Assembly: GCF_024323335.1 (NCBI RefSeq)
Contig: NC_066581.1
Coordinates: forward strand, 229,664,539 to 229,728,538
Source of the DNA: Lathyrus oleraceus
Taxonomy: Eukaryota; Streptophyta; Magnoliopsida; Fabales; Fabaceae
DNA: 64,000 nt
Reading direction: 5' to 3'
Under the pieces are notes generated by a model. That model saw only the letters and a program-made list of their open reading frames with translations. It was not told the origin of the DNA and did not search any database. Shown here one piece after another: positions 54,502-64,000 of this stretch. Every line of letters begins with the position of its first letter. Positions within the stretch are counted from its first letter, which is position 1. The position numbers and the translations under genes were made by a program.

Positions 54502-56428
54502 TGTAACACCCTTCTAAAATACCCCAAATATTTAATTAAAACAACAAATATATATATCAGAGTAGATATGCAATTAAGGGTGTCACACAATCACTTCACA
54601 CCATTCACCAAAATAACTTGTCATGCTCTTTTATTCATCAAAACGTAAAGCATTGCACAATACGCAGCGGATAGAAATCAAATCAATCATACAAAACATG
54701 TAACACATTACATGTAAACTGGTTCAACAACCAACAATAAAACAATTAAAACATCCCATCCCGATGTTACATCTACCAGAGCATGACCCACTAAGGAACT
54801 ACACTAGACTCCAAGCACTAGCTTCTACTCAATCACTGCTCGTTACCTGAAAAATAGTTGTAAAGGTGAGTTCCTCAATCGATATAATAAGCATTATAAA
54901 ATATCATGTAATGCTAAGTAAATTAACACATTTCATCACCTTAATCATATCACACATTCAGTAACGGCACATCAACTCAAACATCATACTCAACACCAAC
55001 ACAAAACACACGTATAATCTCAAATCATACTCAACACCAACACCAAACACACGTATAATATTGGAATACATCCATTCATATTATACGCCATACATACATT
55101 ATGCAATGAGACTCCATGCATGCGGTACCGACTATTCGTGAACACATAGTTCAACCTCACCGATCAAATCCAGATACGGCTACCAAGCTCACTAGTCCCA
55201 CTCATTTGAGACCTAGTGACTCACATCACTAATTCCTCACCATGGGAATTAGCTACCACCCCAAGGGCTATACTATGCACGCTAAATCACCTAGCATGCA
55301 AACATCAACAACAATCCACAATAACTCATCACTAATTCCTCACCATGGGAATTAGCTACCACCATAAAGGCCATAATATACATGCTAAATCACCTAGCAT
55401 GCAACATCAACAACAATCCACAATGGACATATGCTCACACTCTAAGCCATAAACAGTCCATCCACAACTACATACATAATATATACATTCACAACATTAT
55501 GCATATTTTCACACATCATCAGCATATTTATCACATAATCATATCATGTCATGCCAAATAATTAATCACAGTATTAGCACACTCTACTAATACCTATACT
55601 GCTCAAAATAACGGGAAATGATCCCTACCATATCATACACCGATATAGGCCAATCATCAAATATGTACACAATATTTGAATATTAATTTTTCCCACTTTT
55701 CAACAGTGTTAACCGGTTAACACCCTGGGTTAACCAGTTAACGCAGGACAGAACACGCTTTCTGGCAAAACTCAACAGTGTTAACCGGTTAACGCCCTGG
55801 GTTAACCGGTTAACGCAGAACAGACAGCAAATTTTCCTTAAATCACAACAGTGTTAACCGGTTAACACCCTGGGTTAACCGGTTAACGCAAGACAGAAAG
55901 TTGTCCCTGCGCTAACAGTGAAACGGACGCAGAATTCTCCACATTTTCCACCGTTGGAGGACTTTCGGACCTCCGATTCCGATTCCGTAAAAAGTTATAC
56001 GTTCGGAAAATCACAACACACCCAAATACAGATTCAATTACAGTTTTCACATCATCTATTCATCACAAATTTTCAACATTCATAATCCCAATTAGGGTCA
56101 AATCAATGGCTTATCACTACCCATTACATGTTAACCCATAATACCCATCAAACGACGATAAACCCCCCTTACCTGAGTTAATCCGGCAATCCTTTAGCTT
56201 CGAGCTTCTCTCTTCTTCAACCGTCTTCTCTTGCTCTGCCTCTTTGCCCTTTTTCCTCTTTTCAGCCGCTTCTCTGTTTTCACGTGAAAACTCTCTTTAC
56301 CAAATGAAACTCTTTTTCTTATTTCCAACTTATATATATTCCAATAATAATCCAAATTATTTAATTAAATTAATAAATATAATATTAACTTAAATTAAAT
56401 AATTATCTTATTTTATCGGGGTGTTACA
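54502..56428 (-). repeat. 5' LTR of chromovirus
   Basis: This 1927 bp LTR has the same termini as 23193-25132. It differs by few substitutions and a 13-bp deletion near 56345. The palindrome cluster is at 55708-55887. It is flanked on the right by the duplication GGACT. Confidence 0.92.
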
Positions 56429-56433
56429 GGACT
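56429..56433. other. target site duplication of the chromovirus, right
   Basis: GGACT, identical to 23188-23192. Confidence 0.9.
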
Positions 56434-56450
56434 CGCTTAGGGAAACCGGG

Positions 56451-56468
56451 TCCCCAGCAGAGTCGCCA
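56451..56468 (-). promoter_or_regulatory. PBS of Ogre-like element F
   Basis: The minus strand reads TGGCGACTCTGCTGGGGA, a perfect Ogre PBS 2 nt from the LTR edge at 56471. It identifies the LTR to the right as F's 5' LTR and the DNA at 56429-56450 as the start of its leader. Confidence 0.88.
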
Positions 56469-56470
56469 GC

Positions 56471-58341
56471 TGTCGCAACCTGAAAAATACAGTGTGCAAA
56501 AAAACAACCGGCGAAAGAAAATGACAGAAGAGTCGCCACCGTGCGTTATTTATCCCAAAGGAGGGAAAGGAAACGCTCGAAGTAAACCTGAAAAGAGGAA
56601 AGGAAAAGAGAAGGTCTCGCAACCAAATCTTGGGTTAGGGAGTCAGTTATGCGAAGGGAAGGTATTAGCACCCCTACGCATCCGTAGTACTCTACGGGAT
56701 CCACTTTTGTAGTTCTTGTCTAAAGGGTGTGAGTTTATCTTGTGCTGTTTACTAAAAAAGGGGTTAAATGAAAATGACTCGCGCGGATGTCGCATCCACT
56801 GCATACGTATCTCATCTGAATATGAGAATCAGAGTCTTCGTAGCTCGGCTGACCTATGGGTTGGGGGGTGTGTGTGCTCGCTAAGACATCGCGTCTTATG
56901 CCTACGTATCTCATCTGGAATGAGAATCAGAGCAAGCCGTAGTTCGGCTAACTTTGGGGTTATGAATTGGGTTTTGGACAAACGACGTTACTACGCAATC
57001 TACCGGATGCTCGACCTTTGGAGACTTACTCGCCTGTAGTAGAAGGAGTTAACGTGTTCTTAGGAGAAGAAAAATAAATGAGTTGGTAGGGTTAGGGATG
57101 CTCATGCAAAAAGAGTCCTGGACAAAGGAACCTGCATAAAGTAAACACAAAACATTGCCTCCTATCGAGGTCTTCCAGCTAGGAAAGCAGTAAAATGCAG
57201 GAAAAATGTAAAAGTACCACACGGATGAAGATCCGAGGTAACAGCAATTAAAGGAACGATAAACCCTGAGATCCTTCCAAGCTAACATCATCAAAGAAAG
57301 TGGGTCAGTACAGGTAATCAGAATGAACCTCCAAGGGGTATCCCACAAATAAAGTGGAACACCAAGCAAATCATCTCTGCAAGAGTCATATGAGCCCTCA
57401 CAAAACAAAACTGAACAAACATGTTAGAGAAACAAAATAGGGTAACCAAGAGTTGCCCCTAAATCAAAATGTAACCACATGAATCATCCCCTTTCAATTC
57501 ACAAAAAGCTCACAAAAAGCTCACAAAAAGCTCACAAATTCACCCATAATACCTCATACATTTAGAGCATTCAAATTAAAGGCATAAAGATGATGGATAT
57601 AGGGCAAACCTGATTGGAGAGATCAATGAAATTGAATGGCACGGTTGGGTTTGCAAAGCAATCTGAGGGTTTATATGAGAGGGAATTGGTTCTTTGCCAA
57701 TGAGTTCCCTTCAGTCTCTGGAGGTTGCTCTGAACTCTGTTAGCTCTTCTCTCGCTATCTTTTTCCCCAGGGTTCTTCTCTCACTATCTTTTTCCCAGAC
57801 AGGGTAATAGGAATAGAATGAATATTTGTTTCATTGAAACTCTGAATTTATAACCTGATTTTCGTGGACCTGTGGGCTCAAATGAGAGAGGTCCAAGTCC
57901 AAGATTTTTTCTTTTATTTATTTATTTATTTTTATTTTTATTTATGTATTTTATTATTATTATTATTATTTTCGTTTTTCGTTTTCTTTTTTTTGTTTTT
58001 TTTTTGTTTTTTTTTTATTTTTAATTTTTAATTTTTTTTTCAAAACACGTGGGCTTCGCCTAGAGAGCATGACAGCTCATGAACAAACCTTTGCTTCTTC
58101 AAGATTAACGTTTTGACTGACGAATAGACCCCTGTTGGAAGTAACTCAAGTCTTTCCCTTGTGTTGACTGGTCATCTAAATAGAGCCCACAAAGTGTCCT
58201 GGATGATGTTCAAGCTTCTTGGATCCGATTCCGATTGCCATGATGAAATGCAAATGCTAAATGACCTAAAAATGAATGCATGCGTGAGGTGTAAAGCGTA
58301 TGCTTCCAGGAAAAATGAAGGGTAAATTTTGGGGTATTACA
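56471..58341 (-). repeat. 5' LTR of Ogre-like element F
   Basis: This LTR is 1871 bp; on the minus strand it begins TGTAATACCCC and ends TTGCGACA. Its 3' part shares the Ogre U5 block (GCGTTATTTATCCC region, AGTA hairpin at 56682-56697). The remainder differs from B and E, so it is a shorter-LTR relative. It contains three tandem copies of CTCACAAAAAG (about 57509-57536), an A/T-rich microsatellite-like tract (about 57905-58045), and a TATA-like TTATAAATTC on the minus strand near 57847. The other end of F is not in the window. Confidence 0.82.
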
Positions 58342-59865
58342 GTTACCATTAGAGATATTGACTAAATCCAAGGTAAATCATAAAAGTCGAGTCGCCACCG
58401 CACTTCTATTTATCCAAAGGAATGGTTAGAAAGCGAACAAAAACCTAAAAGTTTTATCGAATCAAACACTAGTAAAAATGTCAGAGATCTGGGTAAGGGG
58501 GTTGGTTATGCAATGGGAAGGTATTAGGCACCCAAAGCATCTTAGGTACTCCTAGGGAGCCCTTTTCATATTTGTTGTAAGGTTGTTGTTTTTTCTTTTT
58601 GAAAATTTATTTGTGCAAACATGATTGAAGGGATGAGAAAAGCGTGTATGTTTATCTAATGTACTATTTACTAAAAGAAGGGTCAGAAGAAAATGACTCG
58701 CACGGACGTCGCATCCACTGCATACGTATCTCATCTGAATCTGAGAATCAGAGTCTTCGTAGCTCGGCTACCTAGGGGTTAAGGGGAAGTGTGCTCGCTA
58801 AGACATCGCGTCTTATGCCTACGTATCTCATCAGGGATGAAAATCAGAGCAAAACGTAGTTCGACCAACTACGGGGTTAAGGGTTTGGATTTGGGGCGAA
58901 CGACGTTACTACGCAATCTACCGGATGCTCGACCTTTGGAGACTTATTTGCCTATAGTAGAAGGAGTAGACGTGTTCTATGGAGAAGAAAAATCAATGAA
59001 TTTGTTTGCGTTTTAGGAACGCTCAGGCAAAAGGGAAGTCCTAGACGAAGGAACCTGCATAAAGTAAACACACAAAACATTGCCTTCTATCGAGGTCTTC
59101 CAGCTAAGAAAGCGGTAAAAATACGGGAAAATGTAAAAGTACCACACGGATAAAGATCCGAAGTAACAGTAATTAACGGAACAAGGAACCCAGAGATCTC
59201 TCAAGCTAGCACCATCAAAGAAAGTGAGTCAGTACAGGTAATCGGAATAAACCTCCAGGTGTTATCCCACAAATAAAGTGGAACACTAGGCAAACCATCT
59301 CTGCAAGAGTCATATGAGCCCTCACAAAACAAAACTCAACAAACAGGTTAGAGAAACAAGATAGGGTAACCAAGAGTTGCCCCCAAATCAAAATGTAACC
59401 ACATGAATCATGCCATTAAAATTCACAAAAAAAGCTCACAAAAAGCAACCAAGAGTAGGAGGCCTAAACCTCTTGTCAAACACATGCATCAAAAGGGTAT
59501 CAAATTCACTCATAATACCTCATACATTCAGAGCATTCAAATTAAAAGCATAAAGTAATGGGAATAAGGTAAACCTGACTGGAGAGATCAATGAAATTGA
59601 ATTGCCCAGTTGGGTTTGCAAAGCACTCTTAGGGTTTATATGAGAGGGAATTGGTTCTTTGCCGGTGAGTTCCCTTCAGTCTCTGGAGGTTGCTCTGAAC
59701 TCTGTTAGCTCTTCTCTCACTATCTTTTTCCTTGTCAGGGTAATAGGAATGGAATGAAATTTTATTTCACTGAAACTCTGAATTTATAACCTGATTTTGT
59801 GGACCTGTGGGCTCAAATGAGAGAGGCCTAAGTCCAAAATTTTCCTGTTACATTTTTTTTATTTA

Positions 59866-59897
<32 letters not shown>

Positions 59898-60326
59898 TCG
59901 TTTTTATTTTTATTTTTTTAAACATGTGGGCTTCGCCTAGCGAGCATGATAGCTCATGAACAAACTTTTGCTCCTTCAAGATTAACGTTTTGACTGACGA
60001 ATAAACCCCATTTGAACTTGTTGGAAGTATCTCAAGCCATTCCCATGTGTTGACTGATCATCTAGATAGAACCCACAAAGTGTCTTGGATGATACTCAAG
60101 CTTCAAACAAAAGATGTTAGTGACACATTTTTGTGCTTTTGGTTAGTAAACAAAAGTAAGAGAAACAATGATGTATAATTCAAGCATGCTTGGTGATCTC
60201 AAACCAATCACAAGGAGTCCCACCCAAAGGCAAAGGGAACCAAGATGCTAAAGATCCTTGAGGTAATGCAAATGCAATGTTATGATGCCATGAGGGATCT
60301 TAGGGTCAAAATTGGGGTCTTATAGA
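58342..60326 (-). repeat. 3' LTR of Ogre-like element G, truncated by F
   Basis: This LTR is related to F's. Shared blocks include the ACTCGCACGGACGTCGCATCC region near 58695, CTACCGGATGCTCGACC and the A/T-rich tract near 59854-59922. On the minus strand it begins TATAAGACCCC at 60326, next to a polypurine-like tract. Its left (3') end lacks the usual GCGACA terminus where F's LTR begins, so F inserted into it or replaced its end. The AGTA-loop hairpin is at 58541-58556. Confidence 0.72.
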
Positions 60327-61180
60327 TGCCCCTATTTAAGGTCATTCTAGCCGGAGAAGTGAAGGTTAAAATCTTCATCTCGACGGGGTAGAATAGGCTT
60401 AAATAATAACAAAGAGATGGATTTTGGTCCCTACGAGACCTCATGATGCAAATGTAGGTATGAAAAATGGTAGCACTCTGTGGAGATATGTGTCCACAAA
60501 AGCAAAGAAATCAGAAGCCACTGATAATCCATATGAGCAATTCACTCCATGGGACCAAGACCCTGGGGACTCTCCTGGGGATAGAAAAGGGATAAACATG
60601 CGCGAGCAGGTCACGACTCAAAGCGTGGGGAACAGAATTCCAAAGGGAAAAGATCCAATGGAAAGACTCGAGCTGACTCGAAGATGTAGGTATTGGGGAA
60701 TATGCCAATACAGCAAAAACTATCCAAAACAGATACTTCGGATAAAATCCGGATGAAAACAATCCACTAAGGGACTTCGCTGGGGATGTCCACAAGGACA
60801 CTCCTGGGGAAGCAACGGGATGAGGTATTACCGGTTACTGGGTAATAAGCTCAAAGAGACATGTGATCTGAACGCCAGGTATGAGGGTGAGAGATACAAC
60901 ATGCTCAGGAAGAGATGGATATCCAAGACCGATATAAGGGTGAGAGATGTCAAAACTTCAAAACGTATGAGGAAAACCTAAAAGGTATACTTCAACTTAG
61001 GGATTCTGACTCCACGGGGGACAAAAAGTCATAATAGCGAGCAGAGAGGAAGGAACACCAGGGATACCGGTTACTAGGCATATAATAGGTGACCAACCAA
61101 GGCGTGAATTAGGGAATATTCCCAAAACACTCATCATCCAAAAGAGGGCTAAAAGCAAACTCGATTACAGGATGGATATT
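60327..61180 (-). other. 3' UTR and polypurine tract of element G
   Basis: Next to the LTR the minus strand reads TTAAATAGGGGCATC, a polypurine tract like that of B and E. Beyond it the coding strand has ATCCCCAGCGAAG- and TCCCCAGGAGA-like motifs, as in the other Ogre 3' UTRs. No conserved ORF; the 110-codon ORF at 60424 has no counterpart elsewhere. Confidence 0.65.
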
Positions 61181-64000
61181 TGTCGCATCCGCGAAAAACA
61201 ACCGGCGGGCTAAAACAAAACAACACAGAGCCGCCACCGCGCGTTATTTATCCCAAAAGAGGGAAAGGAAATGCTCGAAGTAAACCTGGAAAAAGCATGG
61301 TCTCGCGACCAAAGAGAATGGGATCGGGAGTCGGTTACGCAAGGGGAAGGTATTAGCACCCCTCACGTCCGTCGTACTCGACGGGATCCACGCTCAAAAG
61401 AAAAGAAAAGGTTGCTAAAACAAACATCACACACACACACACTGAAAACAACACAGGTGGAGGAAGAAGGAAGAGGGCTCGCTAGGACATCGCATCCTAT
61501 GCCTACGTATCTCATCTGGAATGAGAATCAGAGCTACCTTAGTTCGGCTCACGCACGCCAAATAAAACAAACACAAACACAGGCAAACATGGAACCCGAA
61601 TGCCAATCGCTGGACTTATATCAGCTTCCGAACTAAACAAACCCACACTGGAAACCAGATGCCACTTGATGGACTTATACCGGACTCCAAGCACACAACA
61701 ATAGGATACGGAATGCCAATCGCTGGGCTTACATCCATCTCCTAACACACACAAGAACAAATAAGCAACAAGTTACTAAGGAGTCGGGAACTCGAGCCTA
61801 GCAACTGTCAAGCAAACACACACAAAAAGAAAAAGGGTGCCCGGAGAGATCTCGTACGACCTCCTGCCTACGTACCTCATCTGGTATGAGGATCAGGGCA
61901 ACGTAGTTCCCCTGAACAGGGGAGAAACTTTCTCCTAACCAGAGGCCGGGAAATGACCAACTAGAAGGGAGACTGACTCGAGCCTAATAGTTATCATGTA
62001 TTCCACAATGGTCCTAGGTTGAGTTTTCTATCTACTTGCACAGGCTGCAAGCTAATCCTAAACAGGCAAAGTAAAGCATACAACATAATCAAAACAAAGC
62101 AAACATTCACAATTAGCACACACTATATCCAGACAAAGTGGGCTCAAACAAGGGTTAGGCTGCAAAAGCAAGCCAACTGTATCAGGTGATGTTAGCTCTT
62201 AACCCTAACATTGAGAGTTAGGGTGAAGCAGATGAAATAGGAAGTGAGGGGTGTGCCTCACAGTTCTTATCCCGGGCCTGGGAGAGCTTTAGACAAAGGA
62301 AGTGTGGGTTTAGAAAGTGGGAACCCTTCTACACTTATGACACTGACTCAACATATATCTTGGGTTAATATCCACAATGCAACAACACAGTGGTGTGAGT
62401 AGAGGGATGACTCAACTGAATAGCAGGAGATGGATTGCACATCTCTTGTGTTCTGCCAATTGCCTTATCAAAGGTCTTTTCCTGCTTGGGGACAAAGATA
62501 AACAAGCACAAGCATTGCCTCTTAAGGAGGACTTTAGACAGGTGCCTGGCCAAGTAACAGGCCAGATCTTCCAGACTACATGGAGTTAGTGATGCTATAC
62601 CTCAATTGGTTAAGCAACCAAGCAACAGCAAAAGCAAGTTCACAATGAACTATAGCAACTAATGTACCTGAAATCAATCTAACATAATCAGTACACAGCT
62701 CAAACAGAAGTCAAACAGAAAATTACAAGCCAACAACACAAACAGATAACAAGCATCAATGCACAAAGGTGCAAGCCACAAGGCATAAGTACAAGTCTCA
62801 ATGCCTACAAAACAAGCTCAAAGTTAGTCATAAACAAGCAATAAACCAACTCCAATTGAGTGCACCTCATCAAGTATAAGCAATTGTGCTCTTTGACCTG
62901 AAACAAAGCTCAAACATTAAGCACTAACCACTAGGACATGGCCTAGGGTAAAAATGGGAGCAATAAGCCAAAACAGAACATGAAACTTATCAAAAATCAA
63001 GATCAATCAAATAAGAAACAAATCCAAGTGGTCTCATATTCATATCATCAACCAATTCCATTTCATGAGGCAAAGAGTGCAAAGCATGCAATTTCAAAGC
63101 TCATAGAACCAAAAAGAAAGATCCAATTCAAATCAACTCAAAAATATTTCAATAAATCCCCAAACAATTCATGGCTAAACAGAATTCATAAAAGGATCAT
63201 CACACCAAATTCCAAGTCATTTGGACAAAGGGAAGCAAGTCAATTAAAATCCATAAGTCAATGCATGCTCAAACAAGCTCATACAAGGCACCAAATCATA
63301 GCTCAAATTAAAGCACGCATAAAACAGAAACCAAATATGATATGGACATCAAACCAAAGCCATGGCATACTTCAAGGTGTCTACAATACATGTGTAAAAT
63401 TTCAAGTCCATCCAATAAACCTCAAGCATTTCACAAATCATATAAGATCATGACTCACAAAAAGTCCACAATTGGTCAAATAGAAAAGAAATTCTCAAAC
63501 AAATTGGAAATATACTCAAAAAATCCACAAAAATTCACATTCAAACTTAACATCCAGAAGAATCAACATGCCAAAATTCAGATTAATTCAAGTTCATATG
63601 GCATGGTAATGAAAATCCACAAGTTGGACAAGAAATGGTGTGACACACATTGTCACACCTAGATTGATCAGCTCATATCTCAGAAACCAGAAATGATAAA
63701 ATCACAAACTCAAAGCCAAAATGTCCCTAAGGATCTCTAGTTTACACATGCAAAATTTCAAGAATTTTGGATCAAGCATCATCATTTCACAACCAAAATA
63801 GCAAGCAAGGTGCAAGTAACCACATGTATGAACATTCCCTAGCCAAAACAAAAATCCACACGTGCACAATTTTAATAAAAATCACCATAAAATAGTTGAC
63901 ATGGCAAGGATCATGGCACAAAAAATCTCATGTGAATTGGACAATTATTTTGTGAGTTATGAATTTTGGAATGGCATGAAAAAAATAAAAAAACAATGGA
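61181..64000 (-). repeat. LTR of Ogre H, running off the window
   Basis: The left edge TGTCGC (minus-strand GCGACA) follows ATATT with no PBS, so this is a 3' or solo LTR inserted in G's 3' UTR. It belongs to the B/E LTR family but is diverged. It has the AGTA hairpin (61369-61384), the CCTCAT/ATGAGG hairpin near 61875, one unit of the ACTTGC hairpin near 62034, and the 9-bp dyad (63637-63659). The start of the LTR is beyond 64000. Confidence 0.82.

Larger units (their letters stand above)
23193..56428 (-). mobile_element. chromovirus (Ty3/gypsy), minus strand, split by Ogre E
   Basis: The 3' LTR is at 23193-25132 and the 5' LTR at 54502-56428. The PBS matches initiator tRNA-Met, and a gag-pol gene with a C-terminal chromodomain lies between the LTRs. 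The 5-bp duplications GGACT flank it. gag is interrupted at 28512/53350 by Ogre E and associated Ogre sequence, and 844 bp of gag occurs on both sides. The clade is probably Tekay/Del, judged from the three zinc knuckles and the chromodomain. Two frameshifts in pol make it defective. Confidence 0.88.

Noticed and set aside
57900..58050. A/T-rich tract as a replication origin or matrix-attachment region
   Set aside because: It is a low-complexity tract inside an LTR, with a counterpart in G's LTR (about 59854-59922). Nothing else supports such a role.
60424..60756. 110-codon ORF on the plus strand as a possible host gene
   Set aside because: It lies antisense in element G's 3' UTR, has no similarity to any protein I recognise and is not kept in other copies.

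Overview
This window is plant nuclear DNA made of nested and rearranged long-terminal-repeat (LTR) retrotransposons. I see no host protein-coding gene, no functional tRNA or rRNA gene and no CRISPR array. Most of it belongs to the giant Ogre type (Ty3/gypsy, Tat lineage). The elements have ~4.9 kb LTRs starting TGTAGCACC and ending GCGACA, and a primer-binding site (PBS) TGGCGACTCTGCTGGGGA placed 2 nt after the LTR. They also carry an extra ORF1 before gag, a ~250 bp intron between gag-protease and reverse transcriptase, an archaeal-like second RNase H, and a long 3' untranslated region with tandem repeats. Together these point to a legume, most likely tribe Fabeae (Pisum/Vicia/Lathyrus/Lens group). 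That assignment is inference from the element type.

Layout. 1-1550: 3' part of gag-protease, the intron and the start of RT of a plus-strand Ogre (A). 1551-22607: plus-strand Ogre B, with LTRs at 1551-6455 and 17716-22607. B is dead: ORF1 and protease have nonsense codons, and a ~1.5 kb deletion removed both RNases H and most of integrase. Its LTRs are clearly diverged and its flanks do not match. 22608-23192: leader fragment of a minus-strand Ogre-like element F. 23193-56428: a minus-strand chromovirus (Ty3/gypsy with chromodomain, PBS for initiator tRNA-Met) inserted in F and bounded by the 5-bp target duplication GGACT. Its gag is split by a minus-strand Ogre, E (30997-53349). E has near-identical LTRs and intact ORF1, gag-protease and pol frames, so it is young and perhaps competent. 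A truncated extra copy of the Ogre leader and ORF1 (29352-30996) lies on E's left, and 844 bp of chromovirus gag is present on both sides of the insert. 56429-58341: PBS and 5' LTR of F. 58342-61180: 3' LTR and 3' UTR of another Ogre-like element, G, into which F went. 61181-64000: LTR of a further Ogre, H, inserted in G and running off the window.

How the parts work together. In an Ogre the LTR carries the promoter. The full-length RNA encodes ORF1 (unknown function, C-terminal coiled coil) and gag-protease. Splicing the intron removes the stop codon and fuses gag-protease to RT-RNase H-integrase. I checked that the join in E and B keeps frame. tRNA priming at the PBS and plus-strand priming at the polypurine tract complete replication.

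The most notable signal is non-coding. The Ogre LTR and 3' UTR are studded with short hairpins whose arms differ in sequence between copies but still pair, around constant loops. These include four consecutive stem-loop modules right after the pol stop (two capped by GNRA tetraloops), a ~32-unit hairpin array with a CGGTAA core, a U5 hairpin with an AGTA loop, and a 9-bp dyad GGTGTGACA/TGTCACACC. The 3' UTR also repeats a motif complementary to the element's own PBS. I know of no description of this as a system, but could not search.
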